The position numbers and the translations under genes are program-made. The notes beneath the pieces were generated by a model. The model worked only from the letters and a program-made list of their open reading frames with translations, did not search any database and was not told the origin of the DNA. Below, in pieces: positions 17,151 to 25,925 of a stretch of DNA of 64,000 bases (position 1 is the stretch's first letter; each line of letters starts with the position of its first letter). The stretch is from the NCBI GenBank assembly GCA_036387135.1, contig DASVUH010000076.1:1-64000 (forward strand). Direction: 5' to 3'. The stretch is from JALZCH01 sp036387135. Lineage in GTDB: Bacteria; Acidobacteriota; Blastocatellia; Pyrinomonadales; Pyrinomonadaceae.

Positions 17151-18836
17151 ATGTCACTAAAAGAAATTCAACAGACCATAGAGAAATTTATTTCAACCTC
17201 TCATAATGATTTATTAGTTATCAAAGGAAATTGGGGAGTAGGTAAAACTTATTTCTGGCAGAATTTAATCAAAAAAGCCTTAAATACAAATCTTAAATTG
17301 AATAACCGCATTGATTTAGAAAAGAGTCACTATGCCTATGTTTCACTTTTCGGATTAAGTAGTCCCGAAGAATTAAGAGATACAATTTTAAGTAAAACAA
17401 TATTTACCAAAGATTCTGAGGGCAAACTTAGCAAGTTAAATCAACTTGCTAGTAACTTTGGAATTAACGCAAAGAAAAGCAAGCAGATACATGATTTGTT
17501 TGGTGATTTACTTACTACCTTAGCCTTTAATGACATCAGAGATACCTTAATTTGCTTTGATGATATAGAAAGAAGAACAAAAACTCTTGACTTGGATTAT
17601 GTGCTTGGATTGGCAAATTATTTGAAAGAAGAACGCGATTGTAAGATTGTTATTATTTTGAATGAAAATTCTTTGCATGCAGATGAAAAGCTTATTTTTC
17701 GGAAGCATATTGAAAAAGTCGCGGACATTGAAATATCCTTCGCACTTCAACCAATAGAATCAATAAATTGTATTTTCGCAAATAACTTTCCATATTACGA
17801 AATCATAAAGAATAATTGTTTAAAACTAGGAATCAAAAATCTTAGAATCCTCAAAAGAATTAAACTTTATATTGAGTATTTATCCCCTTTTCTTCAAACT
17901 TGTGAAGAAGAAGTAAAAGAAGAAATTATTGCTTCAATTATTCTATTTGCTTGGTCTTACTACGATAAAGATAATAATCCTCCAAATTTTGAATTTATAA
18001 AAAAATTCACTCATTCTGCTTTATACATAGCGAAAAATTACGGAGAAAAAAAAGTCAGCGAACAAGATGAAAAGTGGTATCACTTATTATCAGGCTACAA
18101 TTTCAATCATACAGAGGAAATGGATGAAATCTTAATTTCTTATATTCAAGCAGGCTATCTACAAACTGACGAATTCAAAAGATTACTCGCCGAAAAAAAT
18201 AAAATAGCACTTGCCAATTTCGGAGGTAAATCTTACCGTCAGGCTTGGAATATCTATAATGATTCATTCAAGAATAACCAACAGGAATTTGCAGAAACAC
18301 TAACAAATAAATTTAAGGAAAACTCCGCATATCTAAGCCTTGATAACTTACAAACTACCGTTGAAACCCTGCGGGAACTTGGCTATGACAACTACGCTGA
18401 CGAGATAATTGATTATCATTTACAAAATAATATTTCAGAGCAAGAAATAAGCAAATATCTTAAAAACTCATTTAACGATAAAAGAGACGAAGCTATAATC
18501 AAAAAACTAAAATCTTATCAGAGTAAAACCATAAGCAAACGAAGCATTCCAGAAATAACCGATGAGTTAAAATATAGAAATGGCTGGAGTGACAAAGATA
18601 TTATTGAACTCGACAGCTTTTCTGAAGATGAATATTACAATTTTTTCAAGAATTATGAAGGTGATGATTTATATTATCGAGTTAAATCCTGCCTTCAATT
18701 TGGGAAATATACTAATGGAAATGAGATGTATAAATCCATCTCTAACAAAGCTGAAAATGCTTTAAAAAAGATTGCTCAAGAGAACAAATTAAATAAAATC
18801 AGAGTTTTTAATTTGTTTGGGATTAGCATTGATTGA
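17151..18836 (+). CDS. KAP-like P-loop NTPase, probably acquired
   Basis: A 561-residue protein with a Walker A motif GNWGVGKTYFW (about 27-37) and Walker B LICFDDIERR (about 132-141), then a long helical C-terminal half without recognised domains. The pattern fits the KAP group of P-loop NTPases, several of which work in phage defence or membrane-linked signalling. The DNA is strikingly AT-rich: one line I counted was 28% GC, against about 50% in neighbours. This suggests horizontal transfer. A TATAAT box at 17136-17141 would start transcription within a few bases of ATG, so the mRNA may be almost leaderless. Function is unproven. Confidence 0.7.
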   Translation: MSLKEIQQTIEKFISTSHNDLLVIKGNWGVGKTYFWQNLIKKALNTNLKLNNRIDLEKSHYAYVSLFGLSSPEELRDTILSKTIFTKDSEGKLSKLNQLASNFGINAKKSKQIHDLFGDLLTTLAFNDIRDTLICFDDIERRTKTLDLDYVLGLANYLKEERDCKIVIILNENSLHADEKLIFRKHIEKVADIEISFALQPIESINCIFANNFPYYEIIKNNCLKLGIKNLRILKRIKLYIEYLSPFLQTCEEEVKEEIIASIILFAWSYYDKDNNPPNFEFIKKFTHSALYIAKNYGEKKVSEQDEKWYHLLSGYNFNHTEEMDEILISYIQAGYLQTDEFKRLLAEKNKIALANFGGKSYRQAWNIYNDSFKNNQQEFAETLTNKFKENSAYLSLDNLQTTVETLRELGYDNYADEIIDYHLQNNISEQEISKYLKNSFNDKRDEAIIKKLKSYQSKTISKRSIPEITDELKYRNGWSDKDIIELDSFSEDEYYNFFKNYEGDDLYYRVKSCLQFGKYTNGNEMYKSISNKAENALKKIAQENKLNKIRVFNLFGISID

Positions 18837-18915
18837 GAGTACATTTTGTCATGTGAGAGTTTTTAGCTAGCGCAACATTTTTACATGAGAAAACTATCTT
18901 TATTATCATTTGGCT

Positions 18916-19155
18916 ATGAGCTACGAAGACATCATCACAATTGAGCCGGACAAACGAAGCGGAAAGCCTTCTATTCGCGGGACGAGAATGACCGTTCAGG
19001 ATGTTTTAGAATATCTTGCGGGCGGAATGTCGGAAGCTGAACTTTTGGAGGAATTTCCTGATTTAACTGCCGAAGACATCCGCGCCTGTTTTGCATACGC
19101 CGCCGACCGCGAACGCAGATTAGCAATTCCGCCCGATTATGAAGCTGCTGTTTGA
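18916..19155 (+). CDS. DUF433 antitoxin
   Basis: A 79-residue protein with the DUF433 pattern: GKPSIRGTRMTVQDVLEYL, then GMSEAELLEEFPDLTAEDI. These proteins are winged helix-turn-helix antitoxins that usually precede a PIN-like DUF5615 toxin, and that gene follows here with a 17-base overlap. It probably neutralises the toxin and represses its own operon. ATG at 18916 is preferred over an upstream TTG. Confidence 0.9.
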   Translation: MSYEDIITIEPDKRSGKPSIRGTRMTVQDVLEYLAGGMSEAELLEEFPDLTAEDIRACFAYAADRERRLAIPPDYEAAV

Positions 19156-19471
19156 CCAGAATCTTTCGCCGCGACTGCCGAAAATTTTGGCGGATGTTTT
19201 TCCGAACAGCGTTCACGTCCGCGAAATCGGTTTTGTTGAAGCCACCGATACGGAAATCTGGAACTATGCCAAAGCTAACGATTTTATAATCGTTTCCAAA
19301 GACACTGATTTTCAGCAGCGCAGTTTGCTTCTCGGACATCCGCCGAAAGTAGTTTGGATTCGCGTCGGAAATTGTCCGGTCAAAACAATTGAAGATTTAT
19401 TGCGAAAGCATTCAGTTTCCATTCACGCTTTTAATTTAGACCTGAAGAAATCATATCTAATCCTTCCATAA
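19139..19471 (+). CDS. DUF5615 PIN-like toxin
   Basis: The 110-residue protein begins MKLLFDQNLSPRL and contains VHVREIGF, FIIVSKDTDF and VVWIRVGNC, the acidic-residue pattern of DUF5615, a PIN-like nuclease family. It overlaps its DUF433 partner by 17 bases, which gives translational coupling. By family it is expected to be an RNase toxin; activity is inferred, not shown. Confidence 0.9.
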   Translation: MKLLFDQNLSPRLPKILADVFPNSVHVREIGFVEATDTEIWNYAKANDFIIVSKDTDFQQRSLLLGHPPKVVWIRVGNCPVKTIEDLLRKHSVSIHAFNLDLKKSYLILP

Positions 19472-19592
19472 ACAATCTTTACAATCAATTCGCTTGAAAA
19501 ACAGCTTGTTGCGACTTCTTGTATTTTGAATCTGATGATTTGCTTCACTTAATTTTGATAGTCGCATACAATTTTGACAATCAAATTCAAGT

Positions 19593-20099
19593 ATGAAAAT
19601 CAAAAACAGAAATAAGAAAAAGAAACCTTTACCCTGGACTGAAAAGAAATATGTCGGTTATCACGTTTATCGTTCGGTAAATGAACATCTGCCTTTTATG
19701 TTTTGGGAAAGATTAACCGACAAGCCCATCAAAGACGGCAATTTCGACGATCCAAGTGCCGAAATCGGTCAGCGTTATTTTTACAAGCTCACGCGAGTTG
19801 ATGGGTCCGGCAACGAAAGCGCGCCCGTGACGCCGCAAACCACTTTTACGGATCACGCCGGAAATACTTACGAGCAAAATCCGTTGGTTGATTTCGCCGG
19901 TTACAACATTTATCGCTCTGCGGAAAAGGACATGCCGTTAGACCTTTGGGAACGCCGCAACAAAGAACCTCTGCAGACTACGGAATTTAAGGATGAAGGC
20001 GTCGAATCGGGCGAAGTTTATTTCTATTACATCCGCGCGGTTGATTCACAAGGAAATGAAAGCGCGCCGGGCGAAGTTGTGCGCGTGATCAGAAAATAA
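19593..20099 (+). CDS. Protein with two FnIII-like repeats
   Basis: The 168-residue protein has two internal repeats of about 70 residues. They begin YVGYHVYRS and FAGYNIYRS and close with RVDGSGNESAP and AVDSQGNESAP, the fibronectin type III-like pattern of many bacterial secreted proteins. A very basic N-terminus (KIKNRNKKKKP) precedes them, with no signal peptide. It may be a cytosolic orphan module or a piece of a larger former protein. No clear ribosome site. Confidence 0.65.
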   Translation: MKIKNRNKKKKPLPWTEKKYVGYHVYRSVNEHLPFMFWERLTDKPIKDGNFDDPSAEIGQRYFYKLTRVDGSGNESAPVTPQTTFTDHAGNTYEQNPLVDFAGYNIYRSAEKDMPLDLWERRNKEPLQTTEFKDEGVESGEVYFYYIRAVDSQGNESAPGEVVRVIRK

Positions 20100-20185
20100 A
20101 CGCAATCTGACACAACTATTACAATGGCTTTTCCTTTTTCACGTCAAAATTAAACTTAACGTTTTCACAGTGAATTAAGGATTAA

Positions 20186-21013
20186 ATGAAGGAAATAACG
20201 TCTCTCAATCAAACAAGCAATAAAATACATTTAAAAAATACGGCGATTGTCGTAAGTTTTCACGCGCTCGCAATTGTCGCTTTGTTTTATTTTAGCTGGC
20301 AGAATCTGATTGTCTTATTAATTCTTAATTGGATGGTGGCAAGTCTTGGAATCGGCATCGGTTTTCACCGGCTTCTCACGCATCGCGGCTTTAAAACTCC
20401 AAAATGGCTGGAATACGGTTTAACCGTTTTGGGTTCTCTGGCAATTCAGGACGGAGCGATTAAATGGGTTGCGACTCACCGGATTCATCACGCGCATACC
20501 GAAACTGAAAAAGACCCGCACAGCCCGCGCGGATTGGGTGGTTTCTGGGCGCACACCGGTTGGATTATGCGCGGAACGGCTCAGGAACACGACGCCGCAA
20601 CTCTGTCGCGTTATGTGCCGGATTTGCTCAAAGACCGTTTTCATGTCGCGCTCGCTCGTTATTACTCTGTTCCGACGATAGTTCTCGGATTAATTTTGTT
20701 CGCGGCGGGCGGTTGGACGATGGTTTTGTGGGGAATCTTTTTGCGGACGGTCGTCGGCTGGCACGAAACCTGGCTCGTTAATTCTGCGACGCATTTGTGG
20801 GGAACCAGACGTTTTGAAACAAATGACGATTCGACCAACAATCCGATAGTTGGGTTTTTAGCTTTCGGCGAAGGCTGGCACAACAATCATCACGCGCATC
20901 CGGTTTCGGCGCGTCACGGCTTAAAATGGTACGAATTTGATATGAATTGGCTGACGATTAAATTGTTTGAAAAGCTCGGTCTGGCAAAGCAGGTTAAAGT
21001 TTATAAAATTTAG
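20186..21013 (+). CDS. Acyl-CoA/acyl-lipid delta-9-type fatty acid desaturase
   Basis: A 275-residue membrane desaturase with the three histidine boxes that bind the di-iron centre: HRLLTH (about residue 60), HRIHHAHT (about 98) and HNNHHAHP (about 233). Hydrophobic helices lie between them. It introduces a double bond into saturated acyl chains and adjusts membrane fluidity, needing O2 and an electron donor. AAGGA precedes ATG. It stands alone, convergent with the receiver gene on the other strand only 4 bases after its stop. Confidence 0.92.
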   Translation: MKEITSLNQTSNKIHLKNTAIVVSFHALAIVALFYFSWQNLIVLLILNWMVASLGIGIGFHRLLTHRGFKTPKWLEYGLTVLGSLAIQDGAIKWVATHRIHHAHTETEKDPHSPRGLGGFWAHTGWIMRGTAQEHDAATLSRYVPDLLKDRFHVALARYYSVPTIVLGLILFAAGGWTMVLWGIFLRTVVGWHETWLVNSATHLWGTRRFETNDDSTNNPIVGFLAFGEGWHNNHHAHPVSARHGLKWYEFDMNWLTIKLFEKLGLAKQVKVYKI

Positions 21014-21017
21014 CAGG

Positions 21018-21428
21018 TTACGCGGTGATTGTTTCCGGTTGCCGTACCATTTTTATTGTTTGTTCGATATTTTGTCGAATAGTTGCGCACAAGTCTCCCT
21101 GATAAGGTTTGGTCAGATAATCGTTTGCGCCCGCCGCCAATCCGTTTCTTTTGTCGGTTTCAAATGCTTTGCCGGAATAAATAAGAATCGGCGTGCGCGA
21201 ATCATATTCGCGCAGGCGGCGGCACAACTCCAAGCCGTCGCCGTCGGGAAATTTAGAATCCAACAAATACAAATCGAATCGTCCCGACTGCGCCATTTGC
21301 CACGCTTCGGCGATGGTATTGATGGTAACGACTTCAATATTTGAGGATTTACACATCATATTTACCAAAGCGCAACTGTCTTCATTGTCATCAGCATAGA
21401 GAATACGATAACGATCAGGAAGTCTCAT
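21018..21428 (-). CDS. Single-domain response regulator
   Basis: A 136-residue receiver protein with DD pocket (13-14), phospho-acceptor Asp57 in LYLLDSKFPDGDG, switch Ser in ILIYSGK and the Lys in YLTKPYQ. No output domain. It lies directly downstream of the ECF sigma gene on the same strand (42 bases), so it may belong to the same regulatory unit. Confidence 0.9.
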   Translation of the reverse strand: MRLPDRYRILYADDNEDSCALVNMMCKSSNIEVVTINTIAEAWQMAQSGRFDLYLLDSKFPDGDGLELCRRLREYDSRTPILIYSGKAFETDKRNGLAAGANDYLTKPYQGDLCATIRQNIEQTIKMVRQPETITA

Positions 21429-21470
21429 GGTTTTGCCCTTTTTAATTGTGTGATTTTAGTAGGACTTTTA

Positions 21471-22064
21471 TCACCAACTGCTCGAATCCACCGTCAATGT
21501 TTCACGTAATTTCGTCATCCCAACTCGCATACGGGTTTTGACCGTACCAAGCGGAATCTTTGTTCGGTCGGCAATCTCCTGTTGCGAATAACCTTCAAAG
21601 TAAGCCATTAACAATAAGCTGCTTTGATTTTCAGGTAATTGACTCAAAGCTGTTCGGACCTGTTTTTGACGCCCTCGCAAGAACAGTTTTTGCTCAAATC
21701 TGGAATCTGTATAAAGTGGGTTGGTCGTTTTTACCTTCTCGATTGTAAGCGTTCGCGTTTTCAGATAGCGTAATCGGTCAATCGCTCGACAGCGCGCGAT
21801 TGTTACGAGCCAGGTAAAAGCTTTTCCGCGTTCTGCGTTAAAGCTTTGCGCCTGCTGCCAGACTTGCACAAAAACATCCTGCAAAACGTCTTCGGCTTCG
21901 GAGCTATTATGTAAAATACGCATCAACAATCCGAAAAGAATCGTTCGATAACGATCATAAAGTAGGGCTAAAGCGGCTTCGTCGTGATTTGATATGCGAT
22001 GAATTAAATCCGCACCGTCGCTTTGCTCGGCGTCAACAAATACCGGATTAATTCTCGTCGCCAT
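21471..22064 (-). CDS. ECF-type RNA polymerase sigma factor (SigK-like)
   Basis: A 197-residue sigma factor. Region 2 reads ILHNSSEAEDVLQDVFVQVW, followed by FTWLVTIARCRAIDRLR. Region 4 has QLPENQSSLLLMAYFEGYSQ and the helix-turn-helix IPLGTVKTRM. It directs RNA polymerase to a set of stress promoters. No adjacent anti-sigma factor is evident, unless the small protein just upstream plays this part. Confidence 0.92.
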   Translation of the reverse strand: MATRINPVFVDAEQSDGADLIHRISNHDEAALALLYDRYRTILFGLLMRILHNSSEAEDVLQDVFVQVWQQAQSFNAERGKAFTWLVTIARCRAIDRLRYLKTRTLTIEKVKTTNPLYTDSRFEQKLFLRGRQKQVRTALSQLPENQSSLLLMAYFEGYSQQEIADRTKIPLGTVKTRMRVGMTKLRETLTVDSSSW

Positions 22065-22089
22065 ACGATTTCACTTTGTAAGTTTTTGT

Positions 22090-22341
22090 TTAAATTTCCT
22101 TCAACAAATCTTTGTTATCAAAAATCTCACCGTTTGCCGCATCTTTTTCAATGCGATTATTTTCTCTGCGTTCGGAAATCCAATTTGAAACCGTGCCGAC
22201 AATTTCGCGGTGCGAACGGCGTTTGATTTTTTCTTCGTCCGGCGTCGCGGTTTGTTTCGGGTCGCGCGCGTTTTGAATCCTAGCGTTTGCCGTCGCCTCC
22301 GCATCTTTTCGCTTGATAACTTTTATTGAGGTTTTATTCAC
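22090..22341 (-). CDS. Small hydrophilic protein upstream of the ECF sigma gene
   Basis: An 83-residue, highly charged protein (KVIKRKDAEATANARIQ ... SHREIVGTVSNWISERRE). GTG at 22341 has GGGAG upstream. It ends 25 bases before the sigma factor start, on the same strand, and so is probably co-transcribed. It is too short for a standard anti-sigma domain; the WISE segment near the C-terminus may form a helix. Function not known. Confidence 0.55.
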   Translation of the reverse strand: MNKTSIKVIKRKDAEATANARIQNARDPKQTATPDEEKIKRRSHREIVGTVSNWISERRENNRIEKDAANGEIFDNKDLLKEI

Positions 22342-22848
22342 GACTTCTTGTGCTCCCGCGCCTTTATATGTTGTTAAGACTAATCCGTTTAACCAATTTT
22401 TATAATATAAAGCGCCAAAAATCGCGTTTATATAATGCTTCTGAAAATCAGCGGCTGCGCCTTCTTCGATATTTGTCTTGCCAATAATTCCAGCGCCAAT
22501 TCAAATCCATCGGATGATAGGTTTTATGAAAGCCGAGCAAAACGCTCAATTTCAATTTGCAGTAATACAGTGAAAATAAAATCAGCTTCATCCAAAACAC
22601 CCTTTGTTCCAAAACTCTAAAAATCAAATTGCTATTAAAAAAACGAAGAACGGCTAACTTAAAACGGAAAGCCGTCCTTCAACGTAGCGTTAGCTACAAT
22701 TAAGAAGCGACAGTTGTCAAAAAAGCTTCACCATTAGAGTTTGGTTAACACAGGAGCGTTACCTGAATGCGTGTTGCTTTGATATGCATCCGTTTTATTC
22801 AATGGCTTTAACCTGTTTAATTTAACCAAATTTTCAATTTTTGGTCGG
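22342..22848. other. Intergenic region without convincing gene
   Basis: The first part of an 800-base gap between divergent genes. It has only short frames lacking ribosome sites. A hairpin at 22645-22680 has arms GAAGAACGGCT and AGCCGTCCTTC with one mismatch, and may be a terminator or a small RNA end. Confidence 0.4.
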
Positions 22849-22862
22849 TGTGTTCCCACACA
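22849..22862. promoter_or_regulatory. TGTG-N6-CACA dyad, distal candidate Crp-type operator
   Basis: TGTGTTCCCACACA is a dyad that matches the second copy at 23038-23051 (TGTGTTACCGCACA) in 12 of 14 positions. The two lie 189 bases apart, about 18 helical turns. Both precede tandem Crp-type genes, whose family binds dyads of the TGTGA...TCACA kind. Confidence 0.55.
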
Positions 22863-23037
22863 AACGGAAAACAAACCGACTTCATTGTTGAATCGGACAA
22901 AATTGCGTTTTGAAACTTGGGCTACAAAGTATAAAAGGATTTGAAGCCAATGTTTTGCAGTTGCTTATATGTTTGGCGCATAGTAAAATTCAAATTAAGT
23001 TTCCCCTTAATCGGCGTTTTTAATGTTTACGGCTTTG

Positions 23038-23076
23038 TGTGTTACCGCACATATAAATTTCTTTTTCTGTTATAAT
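23038..23076 (+). promoter_or_regulatory. Candidate Crp-dependent promoter of the first Crp-type gene
   Basis: A perfect TATAAT (23071-23076) lacks a good -35 box. In its place, the dyad TGTGTTACCGCACA (23038-23051) is centred about 40 bases before the expected start near 23083-23086. That is the class II position for a Crp-type activator. The leader to ATG at 23142 is about 55 bases. Confidence 0.6.
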
Positions 23077-23141
23077 GTTTCGTATTCGGATATTCGCTCA
23101 CTGATAGTGTCTTAATTATTTTCTATAACCGAGAGGTTAAA

Positions 23142-23879
23142 ATGCCCGTTTCTGCCAATACAAACAACGCGCTCAGAAATTATCTGCTCGCAGCTCTTCC
23201 CGCCGCTGATTTTGCGCGCATCGAATCGCAGTTCGAGCCGGTTTCTTTTAAGCTCGGCGAGGTTCTCTACGAATCAGGCGATAAACTGGATTACGTCTAT
23301 TTCCCGACGACCGCGATTATTTCAATGCTGTATGTAATGGAAAACGGCGCGACCGCCGAAATCGGTGTCATCGGGAACGACGGAATGGTCGGGGTCTCGC
23401 TGTTTATGGGCGGCGATTCGACGACGAGCCGCGCGATCATTCAGAGCGCGGGCGAGGCAGTCAGAATGAAGGCAAAGGATTTGAAATGCGAATTTGCTCT
23501 CGGCGGCGCGTTTCAAACAATGCTGCTGCGTTTCACTCAAGCCTTAATGACGCAGATTTCACAGACCGCCGTTTGCAACCGTCTCCATGCGGTCGAGCAG
23601 CAGCTTTGCCGTTGGCTGCTCTTGAGCCACGACCGTTTAGACACGGATATGCTGGTAATGACGCACGACCTTATTTCCAATATGCTCGGCGTGCGCCGCG
23701 AAGGCATAACGCTGGCTGCGCAAAAACTGGCAAAGAAAAAACTGATTAAAAGTGTTCGCGGAACCATTACGATAATTGACCGGCGCGGATTGGAAGAAGC
23801 CGCCTGCGAGTGTTACGCAGTCGTCAGTGGCGAATATAACCGTCTGCTCGGCAGAGGCATTTCCAGAACTTTCGGGTGA
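23142..23879 (+). CDS. Crp/Fnr-family transcription regulator (first of tandem pair)
   Basis: The 245-residue protein has an N-terminal cyclic-nucleotide-binding-like beta roll (about 20-135, with YVYFPTTAIISMLYVMENG and IGNDGMVGVSLFMGG). A C-terminal winged helix (about 165-225) carries SNMLGVRREGITLAAQKL as recognition helix. The effector pocket lacks the classical cAMP arginine-serine motif, so the ligand is unknown. Its promoter bears a Crp-like dyad, which suggests autoregulation. A paralogue follows 144 bases downstream. Confidence 0.92.
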   Translation: MPVSANTNNALRNYLLAALPAADFARIESQFEPVSFKLGEVLYESGDKLDYVYFPTTAIISMLYVMENGATAEIGVIGNDGMVGVSLFMGGDSTTSRAIIQSAGEAVRMKAKDLKCEFALGGAFQTMLLRFTQALMTQISQTAVCNRLHAVEQQLCRWLLLSHDRLDTDMLVMTHDLISNMLGVRREGITLAAQKLAKKKLIKSVRGTITIIDRRGLEEAACECYAVVSGEYNRLLGRGISRTFG

Positions 23880-24023
23880 AACACGCGACATTAACGCATT
23901 CATTTGTTATTATTATTTTTGTCAACTGTTTTAATTTTTTAAGTATTAACATTCGACATCGGAATTGGTCTGACTAACTTCTTTTTGTGCCGTCTGCTTT
24001 TTGCAACATACAAGGAGATATTA

Positions 24024-24725
24024 ATGTCCGAAACTATCAAGCCATCTAACCGGCTGCTCGCCGCTTTACCCGCCAGAGAATACGAGCATCTGCTTCCGAA
24101 TTTGGAAGAAATACCTTTAACTTACGCCGAAACAATTTATGAACAGGGCGAAGCTATTCGCTACATCTATTTTCCCAATAGCGGAATGATTTCGCTGCTC
24201 ACGCACGCCGCAGAAGGTGAGGTATTGGAAGTCGGAGTTGTCGGCAATGAAGGTATGATCGGTCTTCCCGTGTTTCTCGGTGTGGAAACCTCACGCAATC
24301 AGGTTATTGTTCAAGGCGACGGAGCAGCTTTAAGAATAAAGACCGAAGACTTTATCAAAGAATGCGGGCGCGGCGTCTCTCTGCCGAAATTGCTTCGACG
24401 ATACACGCACGCTCTCATAACGCAAGTCTCGCAAACGGTCGCGTGTAATCGTTTTCACTTGATTGAAGAGCGTCTTATGTGCTGGCTTTTGTTAATGCAC
24501 GACCGGATGCAAACGGATAAATTCAAAATAACGCAGGATTTTTTATCGAAGATGCTCGGCGTGCGCCGCGAAGCCGTCAGCAAATCCGCCGCGAATCTTC
24601 AACAACGAAAGTTAATCGAATACAGCCGGGGTATCGTTTCAATCATAAATCGCGCGGCTTTGGAGGCGGCAGCCTGCAATTGTTACTCCGTTGTTAAAGC
24701 GGAATACGACAATCTTCCCGCCTAG
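24024..24725 (+). CDS. Crp/Fnr-family transcription regulator (second of tandem pair)
   Basis: A 233-residue protein plainly related to its upstream neighbour: YIYFPNSGMISLLTHAAEG, VVGNEGMIGLPVFLG in the beta roll and SKMLGVRREAVSKSAANL in the winged helix. ATG at 24024 has AAGGAG; a longer frame from 23985 is rejected. The two genes probably arose by tandem duplication and may form hetero-oligomers or a cascade. The dyad found before the first gene was not found here. Confidence 0.92.
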   Translation: MSETIKPSNRLLAALPAREYEHLLPNLEEIPLTYAETIYEQGEAIRYIYFPNSGMISLLTHAAEGEVLEVGVVGNEGMIGLPVFLGVETSRNQVIVQGDGAALRIKTEDFIKECGRGVSLPKLLRRYTHALITQVSQTVACNRFHLIEERLMCWLLLMHDRMQTDKFKITQDFLSKMLGVRREAVSKSAANLQQRKLIEYSRGIVSIINRAALEAAACNCYSVVKAEYDNLPA

Positions 24726-24743
24726 AGCAGATTTCATTAAAGT

Positions 24744-24851
24744 GAAAGACAAAGAATTAACAGGGATGAAAGGGATAAATGGGATATTTTTTGTTTTTAT
24801 CAATCCCTTTGATCCTTTTTATCCCTGTTAATTTTCTGTTTTTTGTCTTTC
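24744..24851. repeat. Long imperfect inverted repeat
   Basis: Outer arms GAAAGACAAA (24744-24753) and TTTGTCTTTC (24842-24851) pair perfectly. Inner arms ATTAACAGGGAT (24757-24768) and ATCCCTGTTAAT also pair, with further GGGAT/ATCCC blocks inside. It can form a large hairpin after the second Crp gene and resembles the dispersed elements at 4977 and 37746 in design but not in sequence. Confidence 0.75.
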
Positions 24852-24963
24852 GACTAATTGAAACTTGCTCTGGTTTGCAGAAACATCAATAAACTTTGTT
24901 CGCAACCTGCTTGCCCAAAACGTTTGGCTGACGGTCAAATCAGTTTTATTCCGAAATTCAAAA

Positions 24964-25001
24964 GCCGCCGAAAGATTGATCAATCTTTCGGCGGCAATTT
25001 T
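24964..25001. terminator. Palindromic terminator between crp2 and the FAS1 gene
   Basis: The 32-base sequence at 24964-24995 is a perfect palindrome (half GCCGCCGAAAGATTGA), followed on the plus strand by AATTTTTT and on the minus strand by TTTTG. It lies 20 bases after the stop of the convergent FAS1 gene and can serve either direction. Confidence 0.8.
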
Positions 25002-25016
25002 TTACGTAACGGCAAA

Positions 25017-25454
25017 TTATCTTGTTGCGCCTGCCACTTTTGCGGGCATTAGAACGTTGTTAATTATATGAATAACCCCGTTGCTGGCTTCAATATCCGC
25101 AGTTTGCACCGTCACGTTATTTACGCGGACGCCGTTTGTGCTGTCAATTTTGATGTTCTGACCGTTTAAAGTGGCGTTGTCGCTTCGCTTTTCCATATCG
25201 GCTGACATCAGCTTGCCCGAAACGACGTGAAATTTGAGCAGGGCTTTGAGTTTGTCAACATTTGCCGGCAGGAAAAGATTGCTCAGAGTTGTTTCCGAGA
25301 GCTTTGCAAAAGCCGCGTCGGTCGGCGCAAAAACGGTAAACGGACCTTCGCTTCCAAGCTCGTTTGAAAGCTCAGTGCTTTTTAAAGCTTTGATAAAAGT
25401 GTTGAATTTTCCGTGAGTTTCCGCCGTTTCGACAATATTCGATTTGTTATCCAT
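25017..25454 (-). CDS. Fasciclin (FAS1) domain protein
   Basis: A 145-residue protein consisting of one FAS1 domain: VETAETHGKFNTFIKAL, the H1 motif PFTVFAPTDAAFAKL, LLKFHVVSGKL and the H2-like segment NGVIHIINNVLMP. FAS1 proteins are adhesion modules, normally exported, but no signal peptide is visible here. AAGGAAA precedes ATG. It stands alone within a regulatory neighbourhood. Confidence 0.93.
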   Translation of the reverse strand: MDNKSNIVETAETHGKFNTFIKALKSTELSNELGSEGPFTVFAPTDAAFAKLSETTLSNLFLPANVDKLKALLKFHVVSGKLMSADMEKRSDNATLNGQNIKIDSTNGVRVNNVTVQTADIEASNGVIHIINNVLMPAKVAGATR

Positions 25455-25925
25455 TATTTTCCTTAAATTATTTTGATTGCTGCGCTTGTTTTTAATTGTT
25501 CGCGCAATCGGTTATTGGTTGAAGCGATGAAATTTCGATGCGATTGTGTTCGTCCGTTTCATGCCGGTTGCGTCACCGAGCGGGAAACACATAAGCGGAA
25601 TTGTTTGAAGCGAATGCAAATCAAACCGCCTTTTCATTATTTGAAATTTGTCCGCTGAGAGTAAAAATTGCTTTAGAAATGCAAAGCGGAGCGAGATACT
25701 TTGTTGCAGAGTTTTCCCGAACTTTGTCATATAAGTTACCAGCCGTTTCAACCCGCCTTCATCAATCGCTGATTGAACAAAGCGCGAATTTGTTAATTGT
25801 TGAGCCGTTAACTTCAGTTAAACTGATTGATTTCAGAGAAGCTGAGAAAAGAATAAGCTGAATTCCGTCCATAACCAGAGTGCGCCTTTAAGTGATTACT
25901 GTCAACACAGGTTTCGGCGACATTT
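25455..25925. other. Intergenic stretch with no supportable gene
   Basis: Two overlapping frames on opposite strands (25601-25861 plus, 25512-25751 minus) are open for about 80 codons, but neither has a ribosome site or recognisable protein sequence. I leave both out. The region probably contains the promoter of the FAS1 gene. Confidence 0.4.

Noticed and set aside
17151..18836. STAND-type or Avs antiphage sensor
   Set aside because: Walker motifs are present, but no TPR-like sensor or effector nuclease domain can be recognised; KAP-like is the safer call.
22435..22620. Short plus-strand frame of 61 codons
   Set aside because: No ribosome site and no protein-like composition.
25512..25861. 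Two overlapping frames on opposite strands between the FAS1 and XRE genes
   Set aside because: Neither has a start signal nor a recognisable protein sequence; both cannot be real, and I see no reason to prefer one.
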